Below are positions 1 through 13,511 of a stretch of 64,000 nucleotides of DNA, piece after piece. The translations under genes were made by a program, and so were the position numbers. The first letter of the stretch is position 1, and every line of letters begins with the position of its first letter. Source of the DNA: Rhynochetos jubatus (Eukaryota; Chordata; Aves; Eurypygiformes; Rhynochetidae); the NCBI GenBank assembly GCA_027574665.1, contig CM050662.1, forward strand, positions 3,068,501-3,132,500, given 5' to 3'. Under the pieces are notes generated by a model, which was given only the letters and a program-made list of their open reading frames with translations, searched no databases and was not told where the DNA came from.

Positions 1-2444
1 TCCCAGAGATCCCCATGCATCTTTCATAGGGACACCTCCTCCAGAATCCCCTGCACCCCACAGAGCCAGCCCTCCTCCCTTCCCTGTGCACGTGGGGACA
101 GCCCTGGTCACACACGCTCCCATGCACACACGTGTGCACACACACCAACACGCACCCACATGTGAGGGGGTTCCAGCCAGAGCATCTGCCTCTGGGACGG
201 GTGGTCCCAGACCACAGAGGAGGGGGCAGGGCTCAGGGTGGTGGCAGGGCAGGGACCTAGTGCTGTGGGGCCACTGTCACGCCGTGCCCTCGGCCCAAGT
301 CCTGGGGCTACTGACCCTCACATGCACGATGGAGCACCTAGACTGCAGCTCCAGGGGGACAGGGATCAATGGCATCAACCCACAGCTAACGGGTGGGCAC
401 GTCCAGGTGCCACCCCTGGGCTGTCCCCAGGGTCGCCACCTCCTTTGCCAGCAATGCCAGCAGGCACCTGGAACTGGGCGATGGGGGCTGTGGGTAGAGG
501 AGGAGGGGAGAGTCCACTGGCTCCCTGGCTCGGTGACAGCTACCGCCAGTGGGACAAAAGGTGTGGATCTGGCTCCAGGAGCCCACAGCCTCCCTGGTGT
601 CCTGAGCCCCGCGTTGTCCCTGTATCTCCAGCTGCTGGTGTCAGTGTAAGGACATGTGCAATGTGAAATTTCATTTTTCCCCTGTCTCACCAAAGCACGC
701 CAATTAGCGCTGATGAAGGGAACCCAGTCCACTGCACTAATTAATTAACAGGGACAGGCTGTAGTGGGACCATGTTCCTTGCAAGAGGACTTCCTGATCA
801 AGGCTGATGAGAGAAGGGAGGCCAAGAGAAACAGAGCCCAAGTCACAGTCCTGACAAAAGGGATGTGAAGAAGGCGACAATACGGAGCCCCCCAGCAGGC
901 ACTCGGGCTGAGTGGGCATCAGGGGGCTAGAGGCATTGCTCCTGAGAAGAGTGACTTGACCTTGGAAAGGATAGGACGATCCTGGATGCGGGATGGGAGT
1001 GGAAGAGCGGGTGGAGGCTATTGGTTACAGTCTGCGTGCCTGGTGCTGGTGGGTGGGGGGTGAGTGGCTGTATCCCCTCCCAAATCAGATGTACATGTGT
1101 ATTCACCAGGAAACTTCGAGGTGGCCCGGCCAGTGAGCAGAGGGGAGCCTTGGGTCTGGGCTGGGGTATCAGGCGAGTGATGCACCATACTGGGATGCTC
1201 TGAACATCCCTCAGCAGCTAGAAGAGGCTCATATCCTCCCCCACTCTCGTGCCCTCCTGCTTCACTCTGCTTCAACTCCATCTCCTTTTTTCCCCTGCCT
1301 CTGGGAGCAGCTCAGTGCTTCTTCCCCCTGCACCCTCCACTGTCCCTTGTCAGTCTCCCAGGCACATCCATGGCATGGACCCTGGGAGCCCTGGGCTGCT
1401 CCGCATGCATTTGAGTTGGAAGCCCTTGGTGGTGCAGGATCAGGTGACACTGTGCTGGAGACCCTGTTGTCCTTCCCCCTGGGATTGTCCCCAAATCACC
1501 ACCTGCTTCTGGTGGGGCTGGAGCTTGTGGGTGCCACAGGCCGTGATGGCCCTGCATCACCAGCTTGTGGGGCCCTTGTTCACTGCAGTCACTGTTTTTT
1601 GGCTTGTTGACCTTGAAAATCAAACCAAAACAACAGGAGGAAAAAAAAAAGGAATTGAGCAAACCTGGTTTTCTGCTGGATTTGTGAGTTGAGCTGACCC
1701 ATGGTCACTCAGCCACAGCGAGGGCTGGGTGGGGACGTGGTGTCTTGCCCACTGACGTGCTCCTTGGCATCAGGCTGTAGTCACAGGCTGAGTCAGGCAG
1801 CTCCTCCAGCCATGACCTCACCCGGCAAAGCCGTGGGGGAGCCGTGGGGGACACAAATCACCAAAAAGCTGTTTTTCACACAGGTCCCTCTTACTCGCTC
1901 CTTTGGGGCTCCCGAAGGCAGTTGGAGGTCGCCAACAGACACTGGGAGCTGCAGGGTTAAGCGTGGCTTTGTGCATTCCATGGGAAGAGCGTGCAGCTGG
2001 ATTTCGAGTAGAAGAAACCCAGGGGGTCAGCAGCAGCAGGGGCTTCTCCTCCCATAAATGCATCAGGGGGAGGGCAGCTGATGCCGTCAAAAAGCACTGT
2101 GAAATCCCAGTGCTTGGGATACAAAAGGGCTAAGCGGGACTTGCAGGGGCAGCGGGTGCAAAAGAGCCAGGCGAGGAGCGCAGGTGTCTGTAGCAGGGTG
2201 CTGTGGTGGGGAAACCCATGCCGCTCAGCTCCCTGCCAGCCCCTCCCCCTAACACCCCACTCCCCTGCCCCGGGTTTTATTTCCCCCAATGCAGCCGGCT
2301 CCTCTCACAACCTCACATTCCTGGGTGGGAGCGAGGTGTTTCGCCATTCTCCGCATCATTTCCTCTTCCATAAATCCACTTCCCGATGCTTTGATTTATT
2401 TTATTATTTTTTTTTAACAACTTAAGCCCTGCGTGCGGAGATGG

Positions 2445-2450
2445 AATAAA
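2445..2450 (+). terminator. candidate polyadenylation signal AATAAA
   Basis: A canonical hexamer follows a T-rich tract at about 2390-2416 and is followed within 15-20 bases by a T/G-rich stretch, which is the usual layout of a vertebrate cleavage site. No upstream coding exon is seen in the window, so its gene is unknown. Confidence 0.3.
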
Positions 2451-4240
2451 ATTTGCCTTTTGTTGGCTGAAACCTTGTGACTGTGGTGAAGGAGAGGGTG
2501 GAGACAGGGCCAGGACACGGTGCCTGCCAAGAGCTCATCCATCACGCAGAGGAGCAGAGCCAGCCCTCAGCCACTCTCCAGGCTGCAGGACACCAGGCAA
2601 AGCAGGATGCGGTGCAGCCTTTTTGCAGCCTGCGTCACCTCGCGGTGGCCTCTGCCATGCAGTGACATGAGCTGCTTGGCCTCTGCTCTGTCTGTGTCGC
2701 TCTTCCCTGTGCCAGCAGCCTGGTGATGGAGGAGCTTGGCCCCTGGGGAGCTGATGGCAGCTGCGGCCAAGACCTGGAGTCATGGAGAGGGGAGGGCAGG
2801 CAGGGGAGGGGGCTGCCAGGCAGGATGAAGGCAAAGCGGATGGAGGCAGGAGAAGCTGAGGGCTCTGCTGTCAGGCCTTGGTGTGACTGGAAGGGCTCAG
2901 CTCCAATGGGACACTGCTGTGTGTCCCCCACCCCCACCCCGGGGCCTGGACACACCTGTGATGCTGTGGGTGGGACCTGCGAGGGTCACTGTCACCGAGC
3001 TGCTGATGGAGGAGCTAGCCCAAGCACTTGGCCCCTGGTCTGATATCAGGAACACCACTCCACTCCCTCACAGCCCAGTGCTGTCCCCCCAACCTGTCCT
3101 GGGGGGATCCCAGGGCACATAGCCAGGCAGGGCCAATTCCCTCATGGATACACCCAGCCCACATGGGTCCCCATGGAGTTTGGGCAGAGGCAGTGCTTTG
3201 GGAAACCCCAGCCAAAAAGGAAGTCAAGAAAAGCCACTCGTGGCCAGAACATCCCTCCGGCAGCACACAGCAAGGGGCAGGGGTGCCCGTGCCTGGGGCT
3301 GCCTGCCCAACTCCCCTCCCTTTGGCACATGTCGAAAACAGCCGTGCCCGGTGTGGGGAGGGGGATTTTGGCACCTTCTTCATCCGAGCCAAACCACCCA
3401 GGGCTTTGCTGGGGCAGCTGGGAGCAGGAAGGGGATTGGAGATGGCTGTGTTGGGGCATGTCCTCCTTTCAGGGAACAGGGAGGTGGGTGGCATGGTGCC
3501 CAGGACATCCCACTGGTCAAGGTTTGGGAGTCACTGCCAGTTTTGGACTGAGGAGCAGTGACATGTCCCAAAGACCTCCCCTCCTCTCCAACAGGGATCA
3601 CGACACATGGGATTTGGGGGAGGACCTCCCGGGCGAACCCCAAGCAACACAGCCCTGCTGACACAAGGAAGAGAAAGCAGCCAGTGAAACTGTGCTGTGA
3701 TGGGGGGCAAGGACCCCCTCATACTGCCCCGGCTCCAGAGGGCTTCAGGGAGCGGCACCCACTGCTTGTCCTGGGCCCCAGGATGTGGATGGGTGCAGGG
3801 CTGGCAGGTGGGGACCCTGCCATCCTCCCCATCACCTCCAGACCAGTGCACAGTCAGGGGGGCCCCGTGAGCAGCAATGGGGTGACAGAGGGACTTGGAC
3901 TCCCTCCTCAGAGATAAAGAGAAGGAGGGTCTTTGTGCTGCAGAGGGAGATGGGACGGGTGCCAGGAAGAGAGAGCAGCCAGATGGGAGGAGAGGAAAAG
4001 GAAGAGGCAGACAAAGCTGCTTTATGCAGGGCAGCATCCGCAGGGAGGGAGGGAGGCATGGAGAAGGGACCTGATGGGAGGGCCAGAATGGCTCCCCCAA
4101 CCCTCTGGTCCCCAGGACAGGGTGCAGAGAAAATGTAGTGCTTATTTTATCTCTACCCCATCCTTACCTAATTTGCATTTTGGTGTTAGCTTTACAATGT
4201 CCATGTTCATCCAGCAGTATGTGTAGGTAATATACAAATC

Positions 4241-4246
4241 AATAAA
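4241..4246 (+). terminator. candidate polyadenylation signal AATAAA
   Basis: This canonical hexamer ends an AT-rich island (about 4136-4250) inside GC-rich DNA and is followed by a G-rich tract. It could be the distal end of a plus-strand 3' UTR. No attached exon is recognised. Confidence 0.3.
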
Positions 4247-7200
4247 TATACTGGGGGGAGGGGGGTGTGCCATCAAAAACTTTGGAGCCCACTGCTCTAC
4301 ACAAAGCTGGTGGGCGCATCATGTCGCTAGAAACCAGAAATCCTCCAGGGCCACTTCAGCACCTGGGATAACACAGCACCTCTCCTTGCTGAAGCCCACC
4401 ACGTCTCTGCTGGCCCCTGCAGAGTTCTGGCGTGTCCTGACCCCCTAACCAAGCATCAGCCCCACGCCCCTCTGAGGCCATCCCAGCCTGGCTTTCCTCC
4501 ATCCCCTGACCCTCCGGTCAGGTCCACTGCCAGCTTTAGACAATTATTTTATCATGGCTCTTTTTATTCCCCGTTTTCACAGGACAATGCTGGCGCATCG
4601 AGCCGTGGGGCACCCCAGGAGACCCCGCTCCCTGCCCCACCACCCCAGTTGAGGTCCTCATATTCCCCAATTAGCAACTTGTCATTGATGAGCTCATCAA
4701 AAGGCTTCTAAAAAAAAGACCTAAGGAGATTTGACACAAACTAGGGCAATAATCAGGTCTCTGTCCTCATTTCTAAATTGTCCCTGCAGTCCCCAGCATC
4801 CATGCAGACAGGGACCAGCTCTGAAAAGGCCCGTGGAGCAAGCTCTGCCTGGCCAGACCCACCCCACACCTGCTGCAGCAATGGGGTCTCTTTGAAGAGA
4901 AAATGGGTCTGGGGGAAAGGCAGGAACATTTTGGGGCAGAGGCCTGGCTAATGGTCATGTCCTCACTAGACTGTGCCAGTGGGAGGATGGAGAAGGCATG
5001 AAGGAGGGTCGGGGATGGGGAAGAGATGCCGGTGGCAGCTCACTGCAGCAGGAGGGGCTGGAACAGCTCCAGGGGACACCAAGGACCCCGCCTTGGTGAT
5101 GCCCAACCACCCTCTTTCTAAACCCATGGCAGCAGGGAGGGGAGCAGAGACTCCCACCACAGGCAGGGGGTAACAGCCAGGGCAGCAGGGGCTGGGTCTG
5201 ACCACAGTGGGAATTGAGACACCCCATGGGGTCCCTACCATGAGACACCAGCAGGATTTAGCAGCAGAGGAGATGTTGCACTGTGCGCTTGGCCCTGGGA
5301 CGAGGAACATAGCCCAGGGTCAGTTGTCCATCCATGAAGGCTGCAGTCAGCTCCAGCCCCATACACAGAACCAGCTGCAAGGACAAACTCTTCCTGGGCC
5401 ACTAGCACATGGCAAAGCATTTGTTCCTCTGAAGTGACCATCTGTGAGAAAGCATCCTTCATCCCAGCAGAGCAGCAGGGAGCTGTAACCTGGCCGATTT
5501 CTGGCTGTGTCAACCTCCAGACCCAGCCAGCAGCCAGGCTGGTGCTGCTCAGGTGATAGCAAGGGCAGGAGCACCCCTCCACGGGGGCTCCAGGAGGGAC
5601 ACTGCTGGCACAGAGCTGCCACATGGGTACACACACCTTTCGAGACAAGAACGGCTTCAGCGGTGTCATCAGGGCTCTGCCAACTGTTTAATTCCCTGGG
5701 GAATATCCCTTATGGCAGCATTTGGATAGTGGGGGTGACTCCTATGCTCACCAGCTTCCCACCCACATGACATTTGGGCAGGGGGGACACCTCCATTGTC
5801 CAGAGCCCCCTTCACATCTGGGCTCTCAGGAACCAGACCAAGTTTGCCAAGGTGGATTTTCTGTGCAGGGAACAGGACTTCCAGCCTCCTCCTGGGAGGA
5901 CCTGGCAGGACCCAGCCCACCGCAGCAGTCACAATGCTGCTCCAGCTCCCCAGTAACCCATCCCAGCCCAGAGGAGATCCCTGGGGCTCAGTGGCACAGT
6001 GTGCTAGGTTTGTCTCTGCACCAGGAAAATTACGGTATGGAGGCAAAATCACATTTTTGTACCAAAAATAATGTTTATTTCTCCATCCTTTGTGCATACA
6101 AACTGTCATGTTAACACAGTGCTACCAGAGCACCACTTGCCCACAGCTGCAAAGCCATGAAAAAAGGCTTTATATTAAGGGAACTGTTACAAGAAAATAA
6201 AAGCTCTCCAGCAAGGCTCCAGGCTGGAGCCACATATCCTGATTTCTCTTTCATTTTGCAGCTTTCCAGGCCAGCTAAATGCAGCCATGGACATTTGGCT
6301 GCACAAAGGCAACCCCTGCCTGCACTTCCCAGCCTGGCAGAGCCCACCAGCACCCTGATATCAGGGTGGCACAGCTCACAACCCTACAAGGACCAGAAGG
6401 CAGAGGGACCGCTGCTTTAATTGCCCTACTGGCCCTTTTTGACTCCCTCATCCCTTCCTGGGGGACATGGGAAGGGGTTAAGCCTTGCTTCTAGTGGGTT
6501 CACCCAGGTTTGAGTGAGAGGAGTCCCTGGACCGTGGCCAGCACCATCCTGCCCCAGGCTGAACCAGAGCAACTCCCCTCCCCTCTACAATCAGCATTTT
6601 TCTCCTTCAAGCACAAACCTCTTGTGCACAGGCACGCACCTACCCCTTCCTGAGGGCCCGTCTGCAGCCGCTCACTTGCTGCTATTCTCTTCGGTTCACG
6701 CGTGGCTGGGTTTGCATGCCAGAGCCGAGCACCTGCAATGGCAGCAAGATAATAGACAGGCAGCACACTTGAAGCAGGGAGCAGGCATCGTGTCCCACAC
6801 AAAGAGCCCTGGTGGGGACATCGGCTGTGCCACGTGTGGTTGTCAGGGTGACCTGACACAGGACACACACTCTCCTCAGCTCGCCTGGCTTTTTAGTAGC
6901 GCTTCCAGCCCGTCATGTGATAACAAGCCCCAGGAACAGCCGAAATGCTATGAAAAATAGAATTGTATTATTGTGGAAACGTACACAGTGCATTAAAACT
7001 AAAAGCTGCAAAGCCTTAGAACGACCTCAGGTGAGACCAGTGCTCCCAGTGGCCCTCAGGTGGGCATAGGCTCTCATAGGAAAGAGCCTATCCTGTGCTG
7101 GGTGACCCCAGCCACGCTGAAAGGCGCCCCCCATGCTGTGCTGGCTCACCCCTCCCTGGTTGGCTCTCCCACATTGGAGGGTGCCAACCTGCCTTCTCTC

Positions 7201-7723
7201 TGAGACCATTCCCAGCCACCCTACTTCCTTCTCCACCCTCCTGGTACCCCAGCTCCCACCTGGGCAGGGATCAGTCTGCCTCCTCCAGCAGGGATGTGTG
7301 CTGGTCCCAGATGATGCTGGGCTGTTACAAATCACTCCATTACTGCCACATTCCAAATACATTAAATTAGAACAGGAAAACCACTCAAGACCTGGAAGCC
7401 GCAAGCTGGGGCAGAGCCATTCCCACCATAAACTATTGCAGCAAGAGCCAGCACCCTGCAAGACGAGACTTAGGGTCCCTGCTTTGGCACCCCAGCACTG
7501 AGCTATGTGTAGGGAAGGCTGTCCCTGCCTTTCAGGTCCAGTGTAAGAACAGCAGATGATGTTCCTCCCATTGGCTGAAGCCGCTGACCCTTCAGCTGTC
7601 TACAGGGGCTGACCAAAATTATGACAGGAGAGCTAAATTGACACCAAAACCAGCACAAATGGCCCCCAGAGCAAGAATGAAAATAAATTACCCTTCATTG
7701 CCATGCAGATCCCAGAGTAAGGC

Positions 7724-7729
7724 TTTATT
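7724..7729 (-). terminator. polyadenylation signal after the DIAPH1 remnant tail exon
   Basis: AATAAA on the minus strand lies about 41 bases after the TGA of the last recognisable DIAPH1 exon, followed by a T/G-containing stretch. The resulting 3' UTR would be very short for this gene, whose mammalian 3' UTR is much longer, so it may be fortuitous or a secondary site. Confidence 0.4.
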
Positions 7730-7769
7730 TTACTTACAGAAAGCTCTTGCAGGTCACAGTTTTCTGTCT

Positions 7770-7864
7770 TCATCCAGCAGCAATGACTAGCTTGAGCATG
7801 ATGAGCTCCGTAGCCTCCTCCAAGATGCCTCCATCTCTTGTCATCTCACTGGCCTTGCTTGGTT
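7770..7864 (-). pseudogene. DIAPH1: DIAPH1 remnant: last coding exon (C-terminal tail)
   Basis: After a good acceptor (TTGTTTTCAG) the frame reads PSKASEMTRDGG then ILEEATELIMLK and ends in TGA. It aligns with the human DIAPH1 C-terminus, which has PAKVSKNSET and ILEEAKELV before its stop. The exon is open and its position at the far end of the series fits. The final residues after ELI diverge and are longer than in human. This is one of the better preserved pieces. Homology is judged by eye over about 20 residues. Confidence 0.55.
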
Positions 7865-10800
7865 CTGAAAACAAGGTGCTGTTAGAAATGAGGGGGAGGG
7901 GGAGAAGCAGCTCCAGGACAGCTCTGGTACAGACCACCTTCCTCAGGGGCAGCAAGTGGCAGGGCTAGAGCAGCTACCTGATCTCAGGACACGGTGGGAC
8001 CGAGGAGTTCCCACCACAGGGTTCAGGCCTCCACTTGCCTTCACCCCAACTCCAGGCAGCAGGCATTGCTCCCTGACGCAACGCTGTGACCCAAACAGGA
8101 CTCCACACCTCATATGACCTCCTTAGGAGGCTCCCGTGGGAAAGGCCAGCAGCGGGTGTAATGGAGGATAATCCCTCACGATCTGGCCTTATCCATGGCT
8201 TCCCAGACACAGCCAAGTGCTGGCTTTCCAACAGCGAGGCCCAGACAGCTCCCACCTTTAAGAAGCCTTTACTGCTGAAGGCCCAAGCTCATGCAGCTCA
8301 TGACACCATGCTCAAACTGTGCACTGGGGTATTCGGAGCTGGCCGAGCACCGGCACTACCACTGGCAGGAGCATTGGGCAGGCACCGGCACAGCCCTGTG
8401 GTGCTGCCTGCACAAGCTCCTGCCTTCAGTGCCTCGGAAGATGTATTTTTATGATTGGGAGGGGGATGGCAGAAGGGAGGGGACCAGCTCAGGCATATAA
8501 AACAGCAGCTGAATTACTCCCGAGCTGCTGCAGGCATGAGCAATTAACTCTTTCAGGACTGAAAACCTTTCATGCTGTCACCCTCGCTTCTGAAATAACC
8601 AAGGGCAGGCACTCAGAACCACGCAGAGAAGACAAGCTATAGGCTCCCATGCAGAATTTACAAGCATTTCAGAGACTCTGCCAAGTAACTGTAATGAACC
8701 CAGCACCCCTCTCTCACCCTTTCCATACCCTGGAGCACCCCTGAAGCTACCCCTCACCTCTCCTTGCCACGTCTGCCTCTCCCTGCCCTGCTCCCCAGCT
8801 CTATGCCGTGCCCATTTCCCCAGTGGTGCAGCAGGCAGGAAACATCACTTATGGGTCTGTCCCTCACTCCCCCCAAAACTAGAAAAGCAAGAGAAACATG
8901 GGTTGTGCACCAGAGAGGGCCAGGACAGCACTTTTGCCCTGTGTACAGCAGGTCTGACGCACACATGCAGAGCCTGGCTGGGAGGGCACCGACAGCCTCC
9001 AAACCATCTCCCATCTCCCTTCCACTTCCAGGTCTGCTAACAACACGTCCCCTGGGCAAGGTGGGCATTTTTCAGTGCATGGACCCTGTTTGGGTGCTGC
9101 TGCTGGGTCAGCCTCTCTGGGTGGGCTCAGGTTCCTGCTGGTGGGTTGCATGAGAGCTCCCTCCAATTTTGGTCCAGCAGCAAGCAAGGACAAAGCATTT
9201 GGTTTGTACAGACAACACAGGGAACATTCAGAGCTGCCAGGCTTTGTGCACTGAACTCCCCGGGGCTACAGCAGAAAGGAGGGGGAGAGATGGCCCCCAG
9301 CTGCCAGCTGGACCATAGCACAGCTAGACAGAGCTGAAAGAAAGCAGGAGCCTGTACTCAATGCACTTCTTGTCTTCTTCATCCCTCAGCAAAGCCGCCT
9401 CTTCCCCCAGGCTCTTCTGTGTCCCCCAACCCCTCTCCCAAGCCCCAACCCGTAGAAGCTTCTTGCTCCTCTGGACAAAGCCGTCCTCCTGGTTTTCCCT
9501 CAGGCCAAACCCTTCCCAACACCCAGCACAAACCCAGCACACTGCTCCCTCCCTCCACCTCCACTCCTTCCAGGTTGCAAATATTCCCTCACACCCCCAC
9601 TGACACTCTCTCATCTTTCTCAGCCAGTGAATTTTCTCACATCCTCCCATCTTTTTCTTCCATAAATGTATTCAGTTGCTTTTTTTAACCCATGTAAACC
9701 ATAAGCAACTGCAACATCCTGTAAAGAGGAGGGCTGTGAAACTACAGCTTGGCATTTAAGCCTGCCCCTCCCAGCTTCATTCAAGCTCTTGTGGAAAAGA
9801 CACAATTATAATTTCATATGCCTCCTTCCTGCCCCTTTCCTGGATTGAGCAGCCCCAGGACTACCCAGTCATCCCTGCTGCCTCCCTCTGCACCTTATCT
9901 AGCTTACAGTGGCCCTCCACAGGCAGGGGAGCCAGAACTGCAGGCAGCACAATGTATTTCAAACAAAAAAGCCACTGCTGTGCTTGCTTTTCCTTGCTTT
10001 TCCTTCCTTTTCCAGGGATTCCTAAATCTCTGATGGGGATTTGGAGTTTTAATTCCTGCTGACATTGCCACGGACACACTGTAAACCCCATGCTTCACTC
10101 CAAGGGAAAATGGTCAGCTGGGAGCATCCCCCTGCTCACAGTATTAAAAGGGAAAGGCACACAGGACAAGGCAACCCCTTTGTGATGTGATGAGCCACCG
10201 AGCATCCAGACAAATCCTTCTGCAGTCTTCACCATCAGAGTCTTCTGTTTTTTCCTATTGAAATATTCCTACTATTCAGAGTCTTCATGATGTATTTTGT
10301 TTTCTGTCTTTTAGCCTGTTAAATAACAGGTTAGCAGCCATGCAGGAACTTCCCCCCTCATCCCACAGGAGCTTAGCTTCTTTAGGAGACTGCAAGACAC
10401 CCTCTTTGGAAATCCAGGTGGGCTTCTCATGCCACTGTCAGCAGCAGCAGGACAACATGAAAACACTGCAGCTACTGAACATTAATAGTATTTTGGGCAA
10501 TGAGTATTTCTGGCTTGACCAAGGGATTTTTTTGCTTCGGCATGATCGTACCCACTGGCAAAAACTGCAACCTGCCCTGCTCCCTGGCTCAGTTTGTGTT
10601 TAGAGTTACCTGGGTTTAAAGATGAACATCTTCCTCCCTCCCACAAACCAGGCAACAGCCTGAGCAATGGGGACAGGGGTAACACATCTGCTCTGTACAG
10701 AACAGCTTCATCCTGTTTGAGGAAGAGGAGTCCTGTTGTATCCAGCCCAGCTCAACCCTTGCTCTCTTTCCTTTGGATACCCAGGCCGGCAGCAAGTTTG

Positions 10801-13312
10801 GGGTGGGAGGGATGGATTTGTCATTGATTTTCTGCCTTCACTTTGCTGTGTGGTGGGGAGCAGATGGCATATGCGTGATGTTGAGGTGACAGAAAAGGAC
10901 ACTGATTGAGTTACTTCAACCCCAAACCAATTCTGAATCATCTGGCTGAAGCTTTGTGGGTAGGACAAGGGCCGAGCTGGACCTGAGGACACTGAGCTAT
11001 TGTGTGCATGCCCTGCTGTGGTCTGCATGCCTTTCTCAATGACCTCGCTCCCCTACAACGGGTCCTTTAAGCTATTAAGCAGAAGCCTGTCGGCTTTTCC
11101 CATGCCTTTACAGTCTAGGGATGGAGCTGCTCGTGGATGAATAGACACAGCTGCCTGGGCAGGACAGGATTTGGAGATCAGAGCTGACAAGGCTCACACA
11201 CTGAGCTCCTGTCTTCCTCAGCAGCCGTGACAGGGGATGGAGAAATGACCTGATAACTGGGCGATGGAGAAGCACAGTACATCCCACTGGAAGAGCTCCC
11301 GGGGACTGCAAAGCATCAGGCAGGAGGCTCACAGAGAGGACTCGGAGAAGCACTGGCTCCAGCAGAACCCTCTGCTCTCAGAGTACCACATGCATTGCCA
11401 AAACCAGAACAGGCTGGTACCTGGTGTGGGATAGCCTCAGCTCCACACAGCTGCTCGCTCACTCCTTGCAGTGGGACAGGGGAAGGGCGAGGGTTGAGAT
11501 AAAGGCCATTTAATAGCTGAAGCAACAGCTAAGCAGGCAAGCAAAGCAAAATAAGGAATTCATTCCCCATCGGCAGGCAGGTGTTCAGCCATTTAGCACT
11601 GGTGGGGTTTAGCTGCCCATGCAGGTTAAACCATGCCAGGACCACATGGACACTGCACTGTACTGAAACCACTCCCTGCAAAGAGCAAAAAAAGGGGAAA
11701 ACCCAGAGGGCAGGGGAGGGAAATCCCTCAATGAGAGGCAAAGTTCAGGCTCATGTACCCAGGACACCCCCACCCCCCAGTAAAGTGAGCCACCCTGGCC
11801 CTTGCACCCTGTAGGCAGCGAGTCAGGGTCCCTTGTTCCCGCAGGTGTGGAAAGGGAAATCCTCCCCCTCCAAGGGAAGCTGGGTCTGAAATGGCTGCGA
11901 AGGCAGCCAGTGTCCCCTTCGGGTTTTGTTTACAGCTGGAGAGCTTCCTGTGACCAAAGCAGACAGTGCTCCTCTGGGAAAGGGCCAGAGGGGTGAAACC
12001 AAGTTGGGGAGATGTCAATGGGACACAGGGCATGCCGTCACCAACAGCTGAGGCGGTGTATGGGAGCAGATGTGGTGCTGTGCTTGGACATAACTGCAGG
12101 TTTTGGGCTGCTGCCACTCACAGGCACAGTCCCGTCACCTGTGGAGGACCACAGGCACATCTAACACCACCAAGACACATCTGCCACGCAGACAGCAGGC
12201 TGGCCAGGGTCTGATGGGGCAGTAAGGTCATGCTAACCACGCATTAGCCTTGGAGCCTGCCGAGGCCAAAAGGCAGAACAGCCCGTTACTTCAAATCCCT
12301 ACCCTTCCCTGTGTGTGAAAGATGAGCAAACATCCCACTGTTACTGCAGACTGCTGAAACCGAGTTGGAGATTTCTCCCCATGCTTCTCCTGACAGCCCC
12401 CACCCCCCCCCATATTTGAGTCAGAAAAGTTGTGGCTTTGTCTCTTCTATGTCTCCACTCTGTTTTTCTTTTTCCCAATGAGAGATCTTCCTCCCTGACA
12501 TTTCTGCCCTGGTCACCAGCTTGCAGACATTTCTGTGGCACAGACCTAGCACTGTGTGTCCTCACACTCCTACTTTGGGCCTTCTTTTTCTCTGCTTTCT
12601 TTTCCACTCTGAGCACATCACATCCCTTCTACCCAGAATCTCCTATTTAGGGACCACTTACAGCAGCACTAACTTTGAGCTGCTCTAACATCCCTTCACA
12701 CTGTTCTCCTCAAACTCTGTCATTTCTGAAGCTGCTTCCAAGCTGTCTCCTTTTCCAAACCCTCTTGCTCTCTCTTCCTTCTGGGTTCTTCCAACCCAAA
12801 CCATTTCATGATTCCAAGAAAAAAATCTAGCATCCCAGTCCACATCACTGGGCAGGAAAACAGAGGATGGCAGGCAGGAGTGTGCAGTGAAAGGTGCTGT
12901 GTAATGGAGGGGTTGAGAAGCTATTTTGGATATGGATTAAAAGGACATAACACATCAGCAGCTCCAGCAATACCAGCTGGGTATGTGAACCATGCCATGC
13001 TTTCCTTGACAGCTGAGAGGAAGGAACAAACACCAAGTAGTAATAGTAGGCACCATTTTTTTCCTTCCCTTACCAGCCCTGGAGCTCCCTGCAGGAAGAA
13101 GGGGAGGTGGCACAGCCCAGCAAGCAGCACCTCCCCTGCCATGCTCCCCTGCTCTGGCAGAACAGGCTGCTGGACTGCAAAGCTTCCTGTAAAACATCCC
13201 CTTTAGCCACCTGCAAAAAGCCCAGAGGACCCTGTGACACCCACGCAGCAGGAACAGGGATCGGAGCCCAGCATCTGGACTCTCACAGAGGATTTGTAAG
13301 CAACAGCCTCAC
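7865..13312. other. non-coding interval of the DIAPH1 remnant
   Basis: No exon with recognisable homology is seen. The exons expected here in human, a basic/charged linker and the DETGVMDSLLEALQ autoregulatory helix, were looked for on the minus strand and not found. The only striking composition is pyrimidine-rich DNA around 9.4-9.7 kb and 12.4-12.8 kb. Confidence 0.4.
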
Positions 13313-13511
13313 CCCCGCTCTGCTACAGAAAACAGCATCTTTTGCCTCTTGTAGCACAGAAAGGGACAATAAATATTCTATGTTCCGTTCCTCCATGTCT
13401 CTCAGGTATGGGATAAAATCTAGTGGGTCTTCACTCTGCATATACTCTGAGGGAACGTTTTCATGCTCCATGGGTATGATGGGGAGTGGGAAGGCATCCA
13501 CCTCCCGCTCT
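13313..13511 (-). other. unidentified exon-like open segment
   Basis: This 199-bp minus-strand segment has a pyrimidine-tract acceptor (CTTCCAG) and a GTGAGG donor, and stays open for 66 codons. The translation is acidic and protein-like, including MEHENVPSEYMQSEDPLDF and LRDMEERNIEYLLSL. I do not recognise it. It lies where the DIAPH1 post-FH2 region should be. A weak resemblance of the MEERNIEYLLSL part to the human DETGVMDSLLEAL helix is possible, but the first half does not fit the human charged linker. It could be a diverged DIAPH1 exon, an exon of another gene, or chance. Confidence 0.35.

Larger units (their letters stand above)
1..7723. other. GC-rich left flank, no recognisable coding exon
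   Basis: I find no exon with recognisable protein homology here on either strand; the open frames are low-complexity translations of GC-rich DNA. Two AT-richer islands end in plus-strand AATAAA hexamers at 2445 and 4241, which could be 3' ends of a plus-strand gene. In mammals the gamma-protocadherin cluster converges on DIAPH1 from this side, so a protocadherin 3' UTR is a possible identity. The shared constant exons of that cluster were looked for by eye and not found. Homology search of this stretch would decide. Confidence 0.4.

Noticed and set aside
1..4260. Gamma-protocadherin constant exons on plus
   Set aside because: Expected from mammalian synteny, but no match to the conserved constant-region peptide was seen. 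Only possible polyadenylation signals remain.
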